A program made the translations under genes and the position numbers. Source: Candidatus Nanopelagicaceae bacterium (GTDB lineage: Bacteria > Actinomycetota > Actinomycetes > Nanopelagicales > Nanopelagicaceae). Taken from it: a DNA stretch of 46,620 bases. Positions 9,881-19,088 of the stretch are shown here, piece after piece (the first letter of the stretch is position 1; every line of letters begins with the position of its first letter). The DNA lies in contig CANHNH010000002.1 of NCBI GenBank assembly GCA_947461995.1, forward strand, positions 1 to 46,620, written 5' to 3'. Below the pieces are notes generated by a model. That model ran no database searches, was not told the DNA's origin, and was given only the letters and a program-made list of their open reading frames with translations.

Positions 9881-10563
9881 CATCAGTTATTGCGATAACA
9901 AATATCGCTGGTGGAACTTTTAAAACTACAACTGCTCATGCTCTAGCAGTGGCAAGTGTTGAGTATGGAAAAAAGGTCTTATTAATTGATTTAGATCCTA
10001 GAGCGGATTTAACATTTACATTGGGATTTGAAAAATCAAGAGAGACAATAAGTGAAATACTTAATGGTTCAACTCTTGCAGAGGCAAATGACATCACAAC
10101 TCAGGAGAGGTTTGATTTCATTGGGGCAGATTCTCGTCTTTCTATGCTCAATGATGTCAAAGCGTTGAAGAGCGCTTTAGAACTCCTGCCAAGAAAATAT
10201 GACCTAGTAATCATTGATACTCCCTCTCAGATTGATTCGAAATTAGCCATGGCCCTACATGCCGCAGATGCAATCCTGGTTCCAGCGAATAGTTCAGCAC
10301 ACGCAATTCGTGGAGCAGTAAGCACGCTAAGAATTTCATCAGATGCGAAGAAATTCGTACTTCCGGTTGATCAATTTAATACAGAGCATGCCAATCTTTT
10401 CGAAACTCACATTATTCTGGACGCACAGATTCCATTAACCACAGACATTGATATTGCAGTAAGCCAGAAACGAAGCGTGCTTTCAACGGATAAGAATTCA
10501 GATTGTGCTTCAGCGTACAGAGAAGCGGCGTATAGCGTTCTAGAACAACTTAATCAGATTTGA
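9877..10563 (+). CDS. ParA/Soj-like ATPase with deviant P-loop, no ParB neighbour
   Basis: NIAGGTFKTTTAHALA P-loop region, LLIDLDPRADLTFTLG, LVIIDTPSQ. Same neighbourhood (DEAD helicase/DUF3107/TetR/MoeZ) as the Soj-related gene Rv3213c of M. tuberculosis. Confidence 0.85.
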   Translation: MTSVIAITNIAGGTFKTTTAHALAVASVEYGKKVLLIDLDPRADLTFTLGFEKSRETISEILNGSTLAEANDITTQERFDFIGADSRLSMLNDVKALKSALELLPRKYDLVIIDTPSQIDSKLAMALHAADAILVPANSSAHAIRGAVSTLRISSDAKKFVLPVDQFNTEHANLFETHIILDAQIPLTTDIDIAVSQKRSVLSTDKNSDCASAYREAAYSVLEQLNQI

Positions 10564-11863
10564 ACTTCTTCGTGCGAGTTCTTTCGCGCTTTTCACGGGT
10601 TTGTTCAACTTTTGGAGCTTCTTGTGGTTTCACAGCAGGCTTTGCTTTAACCATGCGGCCAGTTGAGCCAGCAGGAATTTTCATTACTTCGTAGAGATGT
10701 TCTGAAGACGAATAAGTTTCTTCAGGCTCTGGTAAACCAAGTTTGAGCGCAGTGTCAATCATCTTCCAGCGAGCCATTTCATCCCAATCAACGAATGTGA
10801 CTGCGATTCCATGCGCTCCGGCTCGAGCAGTACGACCGATTCGATGCACGTAAGTCTTTTCATCTTCAGGGCACTGGTAATTGATTACGTGGGTTATGCC
10901 ATCAATATCGATTCCGCGAGCCGCAACATCAGTTGCAACTAGTACATCAGTTTTGCCAGCTTTGAAATCGTTGAGAGCTTTTTCGCGAGCGTTTTGCGCA
11001 AGATCTCCGTGAATAGTTGCTGATCTAAATCCACGTTCTAATAAATCATCAGCAGTTTTTTGGCACGTTCTCTTGGTTCGGCAAAAGACGATTGTTGGTC
11101 CACGACCTTCGGCTTGCAGAATTCTTGCAAGCATTTCAATTTTATCCATGGCGTGCGCGCGGTATACGTGCTGTTCAATTTTTGAAACAACGGCGCCTTC
11201 ATCTTCATTATCTTGAGTGCGAATATGAATTGGTTGATTCATAAATCGACGCGCAAGGCTAAGAATGTCGCCAGGCATTGTGGCTGAAAAAAGCATTGTT
11301 TGAGAACGTTTAGGCGTACTAGTAAAAATCTTTTCAACATCAGGTAAAAAACCAAGGTCAAGCATCTCATCTGCTTCATCTAAGACTAGACGTGATACTT
11401 CTTTTAGCTTTAGTTGGCCTTGACGATAAAGATCCAAAAGTCGACCAGGCGTGCCAACAACAATTTCAATTCCTGCATTGAGAGCTTCGATTTGTGGTTC
11501 AAATGCCCGCCCACCGTAAACGGCTAAAGTTCTAATTCCACGATTATTTGCTAACTCATCAATATCTTTTGCTACTTGTATACATAACTCACGTGTTGGT
11601 ACAACGACTAAAACTTGTGGAGCACCCTGGAATTCAAGTTCTTTCCACTCGGCATCCTTTGGAGCAATCACACGTTCAATCAGAGGAATTCCAAATGCCA
11701 AAGTTTTTCCCGTACCCGTCTTGGCTTGGCCAATAACATCTCCGTCAGCTAGTGCAATAGGTAAAACCATCTCTTGAATTGGAAATGGAGAATCAAAACC
11801 GTGCTCTTTAAGAGCGGCCTTTGTTTCTTGGCGAAGTGGAAGGTCTTCGAAAGTCAGTGACAC
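10550..11863 (-). CDS. DEAD-box RNA helicase
   Basis: AKTGTGKT, VLDEADEML, SATMP, HRIGRTARAG motifs. Confidence 0.95.
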   Translation of the reverse strand: MSLTFEDLPLRQETKAALKEHGFDSPFPIQEMVLPIALADGDVIGQAKTGTGKTLAFGIPLIERVIAPKDAEWKELEFQGAPQVLVVVPTRELCIQVAKDIDELANNRGIRTLAVYGGRAFEPQIEALNAGIEIVVGTPGRLLDLYRQGQLKLKEVSRLVLDEADEMLDLGFLPDVEKIFTSTPKRSQTMLFSATMPGDILSLARRFMNQPIHIRTQDNEDEGAVVSKIEQHVYRAHAMDKIEMLARILQAEGRGPTIVFCRTKRTCQKTADDLLERGFRSATIHGDLAQNAREKALNDFKAGKTDVLVATDVAARGIDIDGITHVINYQCPEDEKTYVHRIGRTARAGAHGIAVTFVDWDEMARWKMIDTALKLGLPEPEETYSSSEHLYEVMKIPAGSTGRMVKAKPAVKPQEAPKVEQTREKRERTRTKKFKSD

Positions 11864-12121
11864 TTATTGGGCGCCGAAACCGACGCGACGATCGGTTTGT
11901 TCGCCAATTTCTACATAACCAATTTTGTCTGCAGGAACCATTACAACCCGGCCGCGAATATCTTGAAGAGTTAAGGCATCACCAGATTTAAGTGCCGAGT
12001 TGACTGCACTTTGTATATCGGCAGCTGCAAGCTCGCTCTCGAAATTTAGATCTGAAGTGACGTTAGTTATTGAGATTCGAACCTGAACTTTTTTAGCGCT
12101 ATCGCTTTTCTTTGTACTCAT
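11864..12121 (-). CDS. DUF3107 family protein
   Basis: Small basic/acidic protein (KVQVRISITNVTSDLNFESE...DIRGRVVMVPADKIGYVEIG), conserved next to the helicase and TetR genes. Confidence 0.82.
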   Translation of the reverse strand: MSTKKSDSAKKVQVRISITNVTSDLNFESELAAADIQSAVNSALKSGDALTLQDIRGRVVMVPADKIGYVEIGEQTDRRVGFGAQ

Positions 12122-12164
12122 AGTTGCTAATACTACCGATTAATCACCATGCGAGTTTGCCAAG

Positions 12165-12782
12165 TTATTTGCTGGGAAAGCCCGAAATTCCGCGCCACAT
12201 GAGATTTTCAACTAGGTCTACGGCTTGTTGGCGGGTTAATTTGCTATCTCTTTCAAGCCAATGTCGGGCAGTTACTTGTGCGCAACCAATCATTCCGACA
12301 CCGAGCATCATTGCAACTTCACGAGGAAGACCAGTGTCAAGGGAAATAATTGCGCTAACTGCTGCTGCGCAGTCATATGTCATGCGATTGAGTCTTTCAG
12401 CAACTGAAGGTTCGACACTCATATCGCTTTCAAACAATAAACGAAATGCTTCTCCTTCGCTTTCAATAAACCCAAAGTAGGCATCGACCGTTGCACGAAC
12501 GCGGTTTGCATTATCGGGAGTTGATGCGATTGCTTTTTGGATTTCATATACAAGTGAATCTATATGTAAATCTAAAACGGCTAAGTACAACTCTAATTTT
12601 GATGGAAAGTGCTGATATAAAACTGGCTTACTGACGCCAGCACGATCTGCAATTTCATCCATCGCTGCAGAGTGGTATCCGGCAGCAGTGAAAACTTCGA
12701 GGGCCGCAGATAATAAAAGTGCTCGGCGTTCATCACGTGGCAATCGAGCTTTGTTATCTCGAATATTGGCTGAGGTACTCAT
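12165..12782 (-). CDS. TetR family transcriptional regulator
   Basis: HTH ALEVFTAAGYHSAAMDEIADRAGVSKPVLYQHFPSKLELYLAV. Start likely MSTSAN at 12782. Confidence 0.93.
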   Translation of the reverse strand: MSTSANIRDNKARLPRDERRALLLSAALEVFTAAGYHSAAMDEIADRAGVSKPVLYQHFPSKLELYLAVLDLHIDSLVYEIQKAIASTPDNANRVRATVDAYFGFIESEGEAFRLLFESDMSVEPSVAERLNRMTYDCAAAVSAIISLDTGLPREVAMMLGVGMIGCAQVTARHWLERDSKLTRQQAVDLVENLMWRGISGFPSK

Positions 12783-12875
12783 CACGGCTAATCGTAGAGG
12801 CAAATGCCTTCAAATTGGCAGCGCTTCGATGAGTACGGCAGAATAAGAACATACTCACTCACACTCAGGACGGTT

Positions 12876-14057
12876 ATGAATATCCCACCATTAGTTGAAA
12901 AAGGCCCCGCCCTCACAGTTGATGAAGTGCGTCGATACAGCCGTCATCTAATTATTCCTGATGTTGCAATGGCGGGCCAGCAACGATTAATGAACGCAAA
13001 AGTTCTCTGCGTTGGTGCTGGCGGACTCGGTTCACCAGCTCTTATGTATCTTGCTGCTGCAGGCGTGGGGACTCTTGGCATTGTTGAATTCGATACTGTC
13101 GATGAATCAAATTTACAGCGACAAATTATCCATGGACAAAGCGATATTGGTAAGAGCAAAGCAATCTCTGCGAAAGAAAAAATTGCTGAAATCAACCCAA
13201 ATGTAAATGTCGTTGTTCACGAAGTTCGACTAGATACTGACAACGTCATGGATATTTTTTCACAGTACGACTTAATTGTTGACGGAACAGATAATTTTGC
13301 TACTCGTTATTTGGTAAATGATGCGTGCGTATTATTAAAAAAACCATACGTTTGGGGTTCTATTTATCGCTTTGATGGTCAAGCAAGTGTTTTCTGGGCG
13401 GAATACGGTCCTTGTTACCGTTGTCTATATCCAGAACCACCGCCACCAGGAATGGTTCCAAGTTGCGCCGAAGGTGGCGTACTAGGTGTTCTATGTGCCT
13501 CAATCGGATCTATTCAAACCACGGAGGCCATTAAATTAATTGCTGGTATCGGCGAACCATTAATTGGCCAACTTATGATTTATGACGCTCTTGAAATGTC
13601 ATACCGCAAAATTAAGGTACGTAAAGATCCAAAGTGTCCGCTGTGCAGCGATAAACCAACACAAACCGAATTGTTGCCAGACTACGAAGCATTTTGTGGA
13701 GTTCTCTCAGATGCTGCTGAAGTTGCGGTAAAAGACTCAACAATTTCTGTTACTGAACTCAAATCAAAAATAGATAAAAAAGAGAACTTCTTGCTAATTG
13801 ATGTCCGCGAACCGAGCGAGTTTGAAATTGTACGAATTCCTGGTTCAGTTTTAATTCCAAAACAAGGATTTCTAGATGGAAGTGCTTTGTCAGAACTGCC
13901 ACAAGATAAACCAATTATTTTGCACTGTAAATCTGGTGTTCGTTCTGCAGAGTGTTTAGCGATACTTAAGAGCGCAGGCTTTGCCGATGCAACTCACGTA
14001 AGCGGTGGCGTTGTCGCTTGGGCGAAACAAATCGACACTTCTTTGCCGGTGTACTAA
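12876..14057 (+). CDS. moeZ: MoeB/MoeZ-like adenylyltransferase-rhodanese (sulfurtransferase)
   Basis: VGAGGLGSPALMYLAAAGVGTLGIVE, CxxC pairs, C-terminal rhodanese HCKSGVRSAECL. Internal ATG at 12876 preferred. Confidence 0.92.
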   Translation: MNIPPLVEKGPALTVDEVRRYSRHLIIPDVAMAGQQRLMNAKVLCVGAGGLGSPALMYLAAAGVGTLGIVEFDTVDESNLQRQIIHGQSDIGKSKAISAKEKIAEINPNVNVVVHEVRLDTDNVMDIFSQYDLIVDGTDNFATRYLVNDACVLLKKPYVWGSIYRFDGQASVFWAEYGPCYRCLYPEPPPPGMVPSCAEGGVLGVLCASIGSIQTTEAIKLIAGIGEPLIGQLMIYDALEMSYRKIKVRKDPKCPLCSDKPTQTELLPDYEAFCGVLSDAAEVAVKDSTISVTELKSKIDKKENFLLIDVREPSEFEIVRIPGSVLIPKQGFLDGSALSELPQDKPIILHCKSGVRSAECLAILKSAGFADATHVSGGVVAWAKQIDTSLPVY

Positions 14058-14927
14058 GTGTTGGATAGTTACAAGGGCTTTCGCCTACTTCTGGTTCATG
14101 CTCACCCCGATGATGAAACCATTAACAACGGTGCGACTATGGCTATGTATGCCGATCTTGGGGCAGATGTCACACTCGTAACCTGTACTCGTGGTGAAGA
14201 AGGCGAAGTGTTAGTTTCAGATTTACTTCATCTTGCAAGCACCCATACAGACGCTCTCGGTGGACACCGCGAAATCGAACTTAAAGATGCAATGGATGCA
14301 CTTGGTATAAAAGATTTTAGATTTTTAGGTGATGGCTCAACCAAGTTTCGAGATAGCGGAATGATGGGAACCGAACCAAATAATCGTCCAGATGTTTTTT
14401 GGCAAGCAGACTTAGATACAGCCGCCGCTCACCTCGTTGATGTTATTGAGGAAGTTAAGCCTCATGTACTCATAACTTACGATGAAATTGGGGGATACGG
14501 CCACCCAGATCACATTCAAGCTCATCGCGTTGCCATGAAAGCCAGTGAGTTGGCTCAATGGAAAATTTCAAAGATTTATTGGAACGCAATGCCGAAATCT
14601 GTTTTAGCAGAAGGCATAGAAAAGATGAAAGAGATTGGCTCAGACTTCTTTGGAGCCGATAGCGTCGATGATTTGCCGTTTGCTAAAGATGATTCACTTG
14701 TAACTGCAATGATTGATGGAACAAATTATGTAGATTTAAAGATGAAGGCCATGGCTGCCCACGCAACTCAAATCGAATTAGATGGACCATTTTTTGCACT
14801 TTCAAATAACCTGGGTCAGCAAGTGTGGGGTCACGAGTATTACTCACTGGTTCATGGCGAAAAATCAGAACCATTAGATGTTCAGGGTCGTGAAACAGAT
14901 CTCTTTGCTGGAATTACTCTGAAATGA
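14058..14927 (+). CDS. mshB: PIG-L family deacetylase, MshB-like (mycothiol pathway candidate)
   Basis: LVHAHPDDETINNGATMAMYADLGADVTLVTCTRGEEGE and GHPDHIQAH motifs. GTG start abuts the moeZ stop. Confidence 0.85.
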   Translation: MLDSYKGFRLLLVHAHPDDETINNGATMAMYADLGADVTLVTCTRGEEGEVLVSDLLHLASTHTDALGGHREIELKDAMDALGIKDFRFLGDGSTKFRDSGMMGTEPNNRPDVFWQADLDTAAAHLVDVIEEVKPHVLITYDEIGGYGHPDHIQAHRVAMKASELAQWKISKIYWNAMPKSVLAEGIEKMKEIGSDFFGADSVDDLPFAKDDSLVTAMIDGTNYVDLKMKAMAAHATQIELDGPFFALSNNLGQQVWGHEYYSLVHGEKSEPLDVQGRETDLFAGITLK

Positions 14928-15235
14928 AACTTGTTTACTCAGCAGCCCTTGGAATTTTGACAGGAATCGCGGCGGCTTTATTGCATATCTTTTATCCACC
15001 GTTTGGATTGATTTTGGCGCTGGTAGGGACTGCTGCAACTATTTGGGCTATCGGCAGACACTTCGGCGCAAGAAAATATAAATTGATTGCTTCAATTACT
15101 TGGGGGTTAATTCTGTGGCGCGCATCGACATTTGGCGTTGGTAACGAACTCCTTGTGCAAGGAAATTCCCAGGGTAGTGCACTTGTATTTCTAGGCGTTG
15201 TAGCGCTTTTTATTGTTACAGCAATGCCTGCATAA
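14924..15235 (+). CDS. Small integral membrane protein downstream of mshB (DUF6113-like)
   Basis: 103 aa with 3-4 TM segments, ATGA overlap with mshB; position matches the membrane protein next to mshB in other actinobacteria. Confidence 0.65.
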   Translation: MKLVYSAALGILTGIAAALLHIFYPPFGLILALVGTAATIWAIGRHFGARKYKLIASITWGLILWRASTFGVGNELLVQGNSQGSALVFLGVVALFIVTAMPA

Positions 15236-16600
15236 TTATCGCCAACTCCAACTTTGTCCTGCAGCAGAATCTGAAATCTCTAATCCAGCGCTTTCAAGTC
15301 GGATACGTAACTCATCACTCAAAGCCCAATTCTTAGCAGCTCGAGCGTTTTCTCGTTCTGCTAAAAGTAAATTCAACTCCTCGGAAAGAGCCTTAACTTT
15401 TTCGGGGCGTGAAAGATGCAGCCCGAGTACCTGATCAGCAAATAGAAATGCATTACTTTTTTCTGCATCAGTTAAATTGCTGTCTTTTTCAACTGAGCGT
15501 AGGTAAGTGATAACTCGAGGGGTTTCTAAATCATTTTCAAGAAATGCAAGAATTGTGGAATCTATCTTTATCGAATTAGAAAGACCCCAGCCAGCAATTT
15601 TGCTTCGCCAACGTTTGATTGTGTCATGGGCAGATGCAATAGATTGCCATGAGAGATCCATCTGAGATCTATACCGATTTTCAAGAAAACATAAACGTAA
15701 AGCAAGAGGATCAAAACCCTTGGCAATAACATCATTGAGCAGAACTACATTGCCCGCACTCTTTGACATTTTTCTACCCTCAAATAAAAGATGTTCACCA
15801 TGAACCCATAAATCCACACTTTCAGTGCCAGTAATCGAATTAGATTGAGCACGTTCGTTTTCATGATGCGGAAAACGTAAATCAATTCCGCCAACGTGAA
15901 CGTTGACGTGAGAATCTAAGAATTTGAGGGACATTGCAGAACATTCAATATGCCAGCCGGGAAAACCAGGACCCCATGGTGAATCCCAAATCATCTCTTT
16001 TCTATTTCCAGCAGTCTTCCATAGAGCCCAATCGGCGTGGAATTTTTTAGCCCCATCCTCAACAAACTCGTATTTATGGCCAGGTTTAAGTGAATCTAAT
16101 CGATTGCCACTTATCTGTCCGTAACCCTCAAATGATTGAGCATCAAAATAAACACATTGATCTTCAGCAACGTATGCGGCACCTTTGTTGATAAGAGCCG
16201 AAATCATTTCATGCATTAGTTCAATTGATTCACTCGCTCGTGGATATTTTTGGGCAGGAATTATGTTCAGGTTTGATAAGTCGTGGTGGAAGCGTTCCTC
16301 ATACTTACGGGCAATTTCAAAAGGATCTATTTTCTCTTTCTCGGATTGTTCAAGCATTTTGTCTTCTTGAAAATCATCTGACATGTGACCAACATCTGTA
16401 ATGTTTTGAACCATGTCCACGTTGAGTCCGGAGAGGCGAATTGTCCGAGCAATCAAGTCACTTAAGAGAAAGGTTCGAAGATTGCCAACATGGGCATCGC
16501 GATAGACCGTTGGACCGCAGCAATACATACTGACGACTCCATTGCCGGAAGAAATCTCCTTTGGCGCACGTGAGAAAGTGTCATAGATAGATAGAACCAT
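15236..16600 (-). CDS. cysS: Cysteinyl-tRNA synthetase
   Basis: YCCGPTVYRDAHVGNLRTF, GWHIECSAMS, KMSKSAGN motifs. ATG at 16600 overlaps the upstream TGA (TGATG). Confidence 0.93.
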   Translation of the reverse strand: MVLSIYDTFSRAPKEISSGNGVVSMYCCGPTVYRDAHVGNLRTFLLSDLIARTIRLSGLNVDMVQNITDVGHMSDDFQEDKMLEQSEKEKIDPFEIARKYEERFHHDLSNLNIIPAQKYPRASESIELMHEMISALINKGAAYVAEDQCVYFDAQSFEGYGQISGNRLDSLKPGHKYEFVEDGAKKFHADWALWKTAGNRKEMIWDSPWGPGFPGWHIECSAMSLKFLDSHVNVHVGGIDLRFPHHENERAQSNSITGTESVDLWVHGEHLLFEGRKMSKSAGNVVLLNDVIAKGFDPLALRLCFLENRYRSQMDLSWQSIASAHDTIKRWRSKIAGWGLSNSIKIDSTILAFLENDLETPRVITYLRSVEKDSNLTDAEKSNAFLFADQVLGLHLSRPEKVKALSEELNLLLAERENARAAKNWALSDELRIRLESAGLEISDSAAGQSWSWR

Positions 16601-17556
16601 CAGCAGCAAACCTCAGGAATGATCGATAATGTTTTTTGGTATGTGCGATAGACATATTCGTGATGCAAAGTGAAACCGAAGGAGCTATAAAGATTTATCG
16701 CGGTTAAATTCTTTGAATCAACCTGCAGCAGTGCTTTTTTGATGCCCTCTTTAGATGAAGCGTTCAAGAGAGTGCTAACAATTAACTTACTTACACCGTG
16801 ACCGCGATAAGCCGGATCAACAAATACACGTGAGAGCGCACTCCAGCCATCTGAGTGCGCGGTTCGACCAACTGCGATTAATTTCTCGCCATCAAAGACT
16901 GATGCATAAATCGCTGGAAACGCGCGCATCAAATCGGCAACTCCGTGATCATCTTGCAGGCTAAGCCATGAATCATCGAACTCGCTGGAAGTAGTGATTG
17001 TGAATTGTGATGAGATTGGCTCCGCATACTCAAAATCGGCGACCATGACGTGAGCACGAATTTTCTCAATCCAACCATTGTCGAAGAGTTTTGAATCAAG
17101 ATCTTGATACGTTGGAAGTGGAATTGAGAATGCAGGTACAAGTCCTTCTTTTTCATAATGTGCAATTACAAATGAAATAGCTTCATCGATATCAATCTGC
17201 GGCTCTCCGTAAGGGGCTTTACCGCAAGGCAAGACAGAGTTGGCTCGCAAAGTAAATTTTCCGGAGGTTCGTACTAACCACTTTCCAAAATATTCTTGCT
17301 TAACAGGTGGCCACGTTGTCGTTAATACCTTTTCAAGTTCTTGAATACGAAGTGAAAGAGGTGCCCCATGCCCTGCCGGATGATTTTTTTCTTCGATAAC
17401 TTTGTAGATTGCTATTTTTTCGCGATCAAATTCAATCAGCTCACCATGGCGATTGCGAAGTGAGTTCTCGGACTCTAAATATCCAACAAGGTCGCAAAAT
17501 CCACCTTCGGGATCATGGAAACGAATACTGACTCGCGCGCCAATTGGAGCCTTCAT
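16600..17556 (-). CDS. GNAT family N-acetyltransferase
   Basis: C-terminal acetyl-CoA site SRVFVDPAYRGHGVSKLIVSTLL and LQVDSKNLTAINLYSSFGF. Start MKAPIG at 17556 preferred. Confidence 0.88.
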   Translation of the reverse strand: MKAPIGARVSIRFHDPEGGFCDLVGYLESENSLRNRHGELIEFDREKIAIYKVIEEKNHPAGHGAPLSLRIQELEKVLTTTWPPVKQEYFGKWLVRTSGKFTLRANSVLPCGKAPYGEPQIDIDEAISFVIAHYEKEGLVPAFSIPLPTYQDLDSKLFDNGWIEKIRAHVMVADFEYAEPISSQFTITTSSEFDDSWLSLQDDHGVADLMRAFPAIYASVFDGEKLIAVGRTAHSDGWSALSRVFVDPAYRGHGVSKLIVSTLLNASSKEGIKKALLQVDSKNLTAINLYSSFGFTLHHEYVYRTYQKTLSIIPEVCC

Positions 17557-17685
17557 ATTGCAGCCTTCATAGGTGTAACGATAATCGCCCACGCCAAAGT
17601 CGCGAGTTACAGGGGCTTCGCATTACAATCGCGTTATAGAAATGGCTGCAAGGCCGAATAAAAGTGATCCAGGGAGGCTGTGCTC

Positions 17686-18006
17686 GTGACTTATGTGATT
17701 GCCCAACCATGTATCGATGTGAAGGACAAATCCTGCATCGAAGAGTGTCCAGTGGACTGCATTTACGAAGGCAATCGCATGTTGTACATCCAGCCAGATG
17801 AGTGCGTGGACTGTGGTGCATGTGAACCCGTGTGTCCTGTTGAAGCCATTTATTACGAAGATGACGTTCCTGGGCCTTGGAAAGACTTTCAAAAAGTTAA
17901 TAGTGAGTTCTTTGTAGAAATCGGTTCACCAGGTGGTGCGGCAAAAGTTGGCCCAACAAATAAAGATCACGCCGAAGTAATTGCTGCTCCAGCTAAGAGC
18001 GAGTAA
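17686..18006 (+). CDS. fdxA: 7Fe (3Fe-4S/4Fe-4S) ferredoxin
   Basis: [29 protein letters not shown]...[26 protein letters not shown] at 17686 has AGGGAGG about 8 nt upstream. Confidence 0.94.
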   Translation: MTYVIAQPCIDVKDKSCIEECPVDCIYEGNRMLYIQPDECVDCGACEPVCPVEAIYYEDDVPGPWKDFQKVNSEFFVEIGSPGGAAKVGPTNKDHAEVIAAPAKSE

Positions 18007-18017
18007 AGGCGCGTGCA

Positions 18018-19088
18018 CTGAAGCTTCCAGATTTTCCGTGGGATGCCCTGGCACCCTTTGGGGATCTAGCGCGCCAACATCGCGCGGGCATTATTGATTT
18101 ATCTCAAGGCACACCTGTTGATACAACACCACAAATTATTCAAAAAGCGTTAGCAGAACATTCAAACTCACCGAGTTATCCACTTACGGCAGGCACTGCC
18201 CAATTACGAGATGCAATTAAGAAGTGGGCTATCAATCGACTTGGCGTGACAGGTGATTTTGATGTCTTACCATTAATTGGATCCAAAGAATTTGTTGCGT
18301 GGTTGCCAACTTTTTTGCAAGCAAAGAAAGTTCTTTTTCCTAAAGTTGCTTATCCCACTTACAACGTCGGAGCAATCATGGCCGGGGCAGAACCAATTGC
18401 TGTAGATCTGGATGCAAAGCAATGGCCCGAGGTGGAACTAGCGTGGATTAATACGCCATCTAATCCAACGGGCCGCGTTCACACAGCCGAAGAGCTCAAG
18501 GATGCAATCACATTTTCACGTACTCACAAGACACCTGTCGTATCTGATGAGTGCTACCTAGAATTTGGTGATACAAAGGAACCTGCTTCAATTCTTGCCT
18601 TCACAAACGCAGATAACACAAATATTTTGGCTGTTCATTCACTCTCAAAACGCTCATCAATGGCCGGATATCGCGGCGCCTTCGTTATCGGAGACCCTGT
18701 ACTAATTAAGAAAATTCTTGAGATAAGAAAGCATGCAGGCATGATGGTGCCCCTGCCGATTCAGCACGCGATGATTGCAGCTCTCGGCGATGATGTGCAT
18801 GTCGGTCAACAACGTTCTCGCTATAACGCACGACGCAAAACTTTAATACCTGCACTTGAATCAATTGGATTTAGAGTTGATTATTCAGAAGCTGGGCTTT
18901 ATATCTGGTGTACTCGCGGCGAAGATTCCTGGAAATCAGTTGACGCGCTCGCGAAATTAGGAATTTTAGTAACCCCTGGAATTTTCTATGGCGCAGATGG
19001 ATCACAGCACGTTCGAATTGCACTGACTGCAACAGATGCTGCGATTGCCGATGCAACAGCACGGATTACAGCCTCGAAAGTGCAGTAA
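18018..19088 (+). CDS. dapC: Succinyldiaminopimelate aminotransferase (class I/II PLP), apparent CTG start
   Basis: My translation upstream of the ORF-track start (18246) gives KLPDFPWDALAPFGDLARQHRAGIIDLSQGTPVDTTPQIIQ, matching the conserved N-terminus of actinobacterial DapC. PLP lysine SKRSSMAGYRG. fdxA-dapC synteny. Confidence 0.88.
   Translation: MKLPDFPWDALAPFGDLARQHRAGIIDLSQGTPVDTTPQIIQKALAEHSNSPSYPLTAGTAQLRDAIKKWAINRLGVTGDFDVLPLIGSKEFVAWLPTFLQAKKVLFPKVAYPTYNVGAIMAGAEPIAVDLDAKQWPEVELAWINTPSNPTGRVHTAEELKDAITFSRTHKTPVVSDECYLEFGDTKEPASILAFTNADNTNILAVHSLSKRSSMAGYRGAFVIGDPVLIKKILEIRKHAGMMVPLPIQHAMIAALGDDVHVGQQRSRYNARRKTLIPALESIGFRVDYSEAGLYIWCTRGEDSWKSVDALAKLGILVTPGIFYGADGSQHVRIALTATDAAIADATARITASKVQ

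Noticed and set aside
15236-16600. MshC (mycothiol cysteine ligase) instead of CysS
   Set aside because: Motif CCGPTVYRDAHVGNLRTF matches CysS; MshC has the CGITPYDATHLGHA type. Proximity to mshB alone is insufficient.
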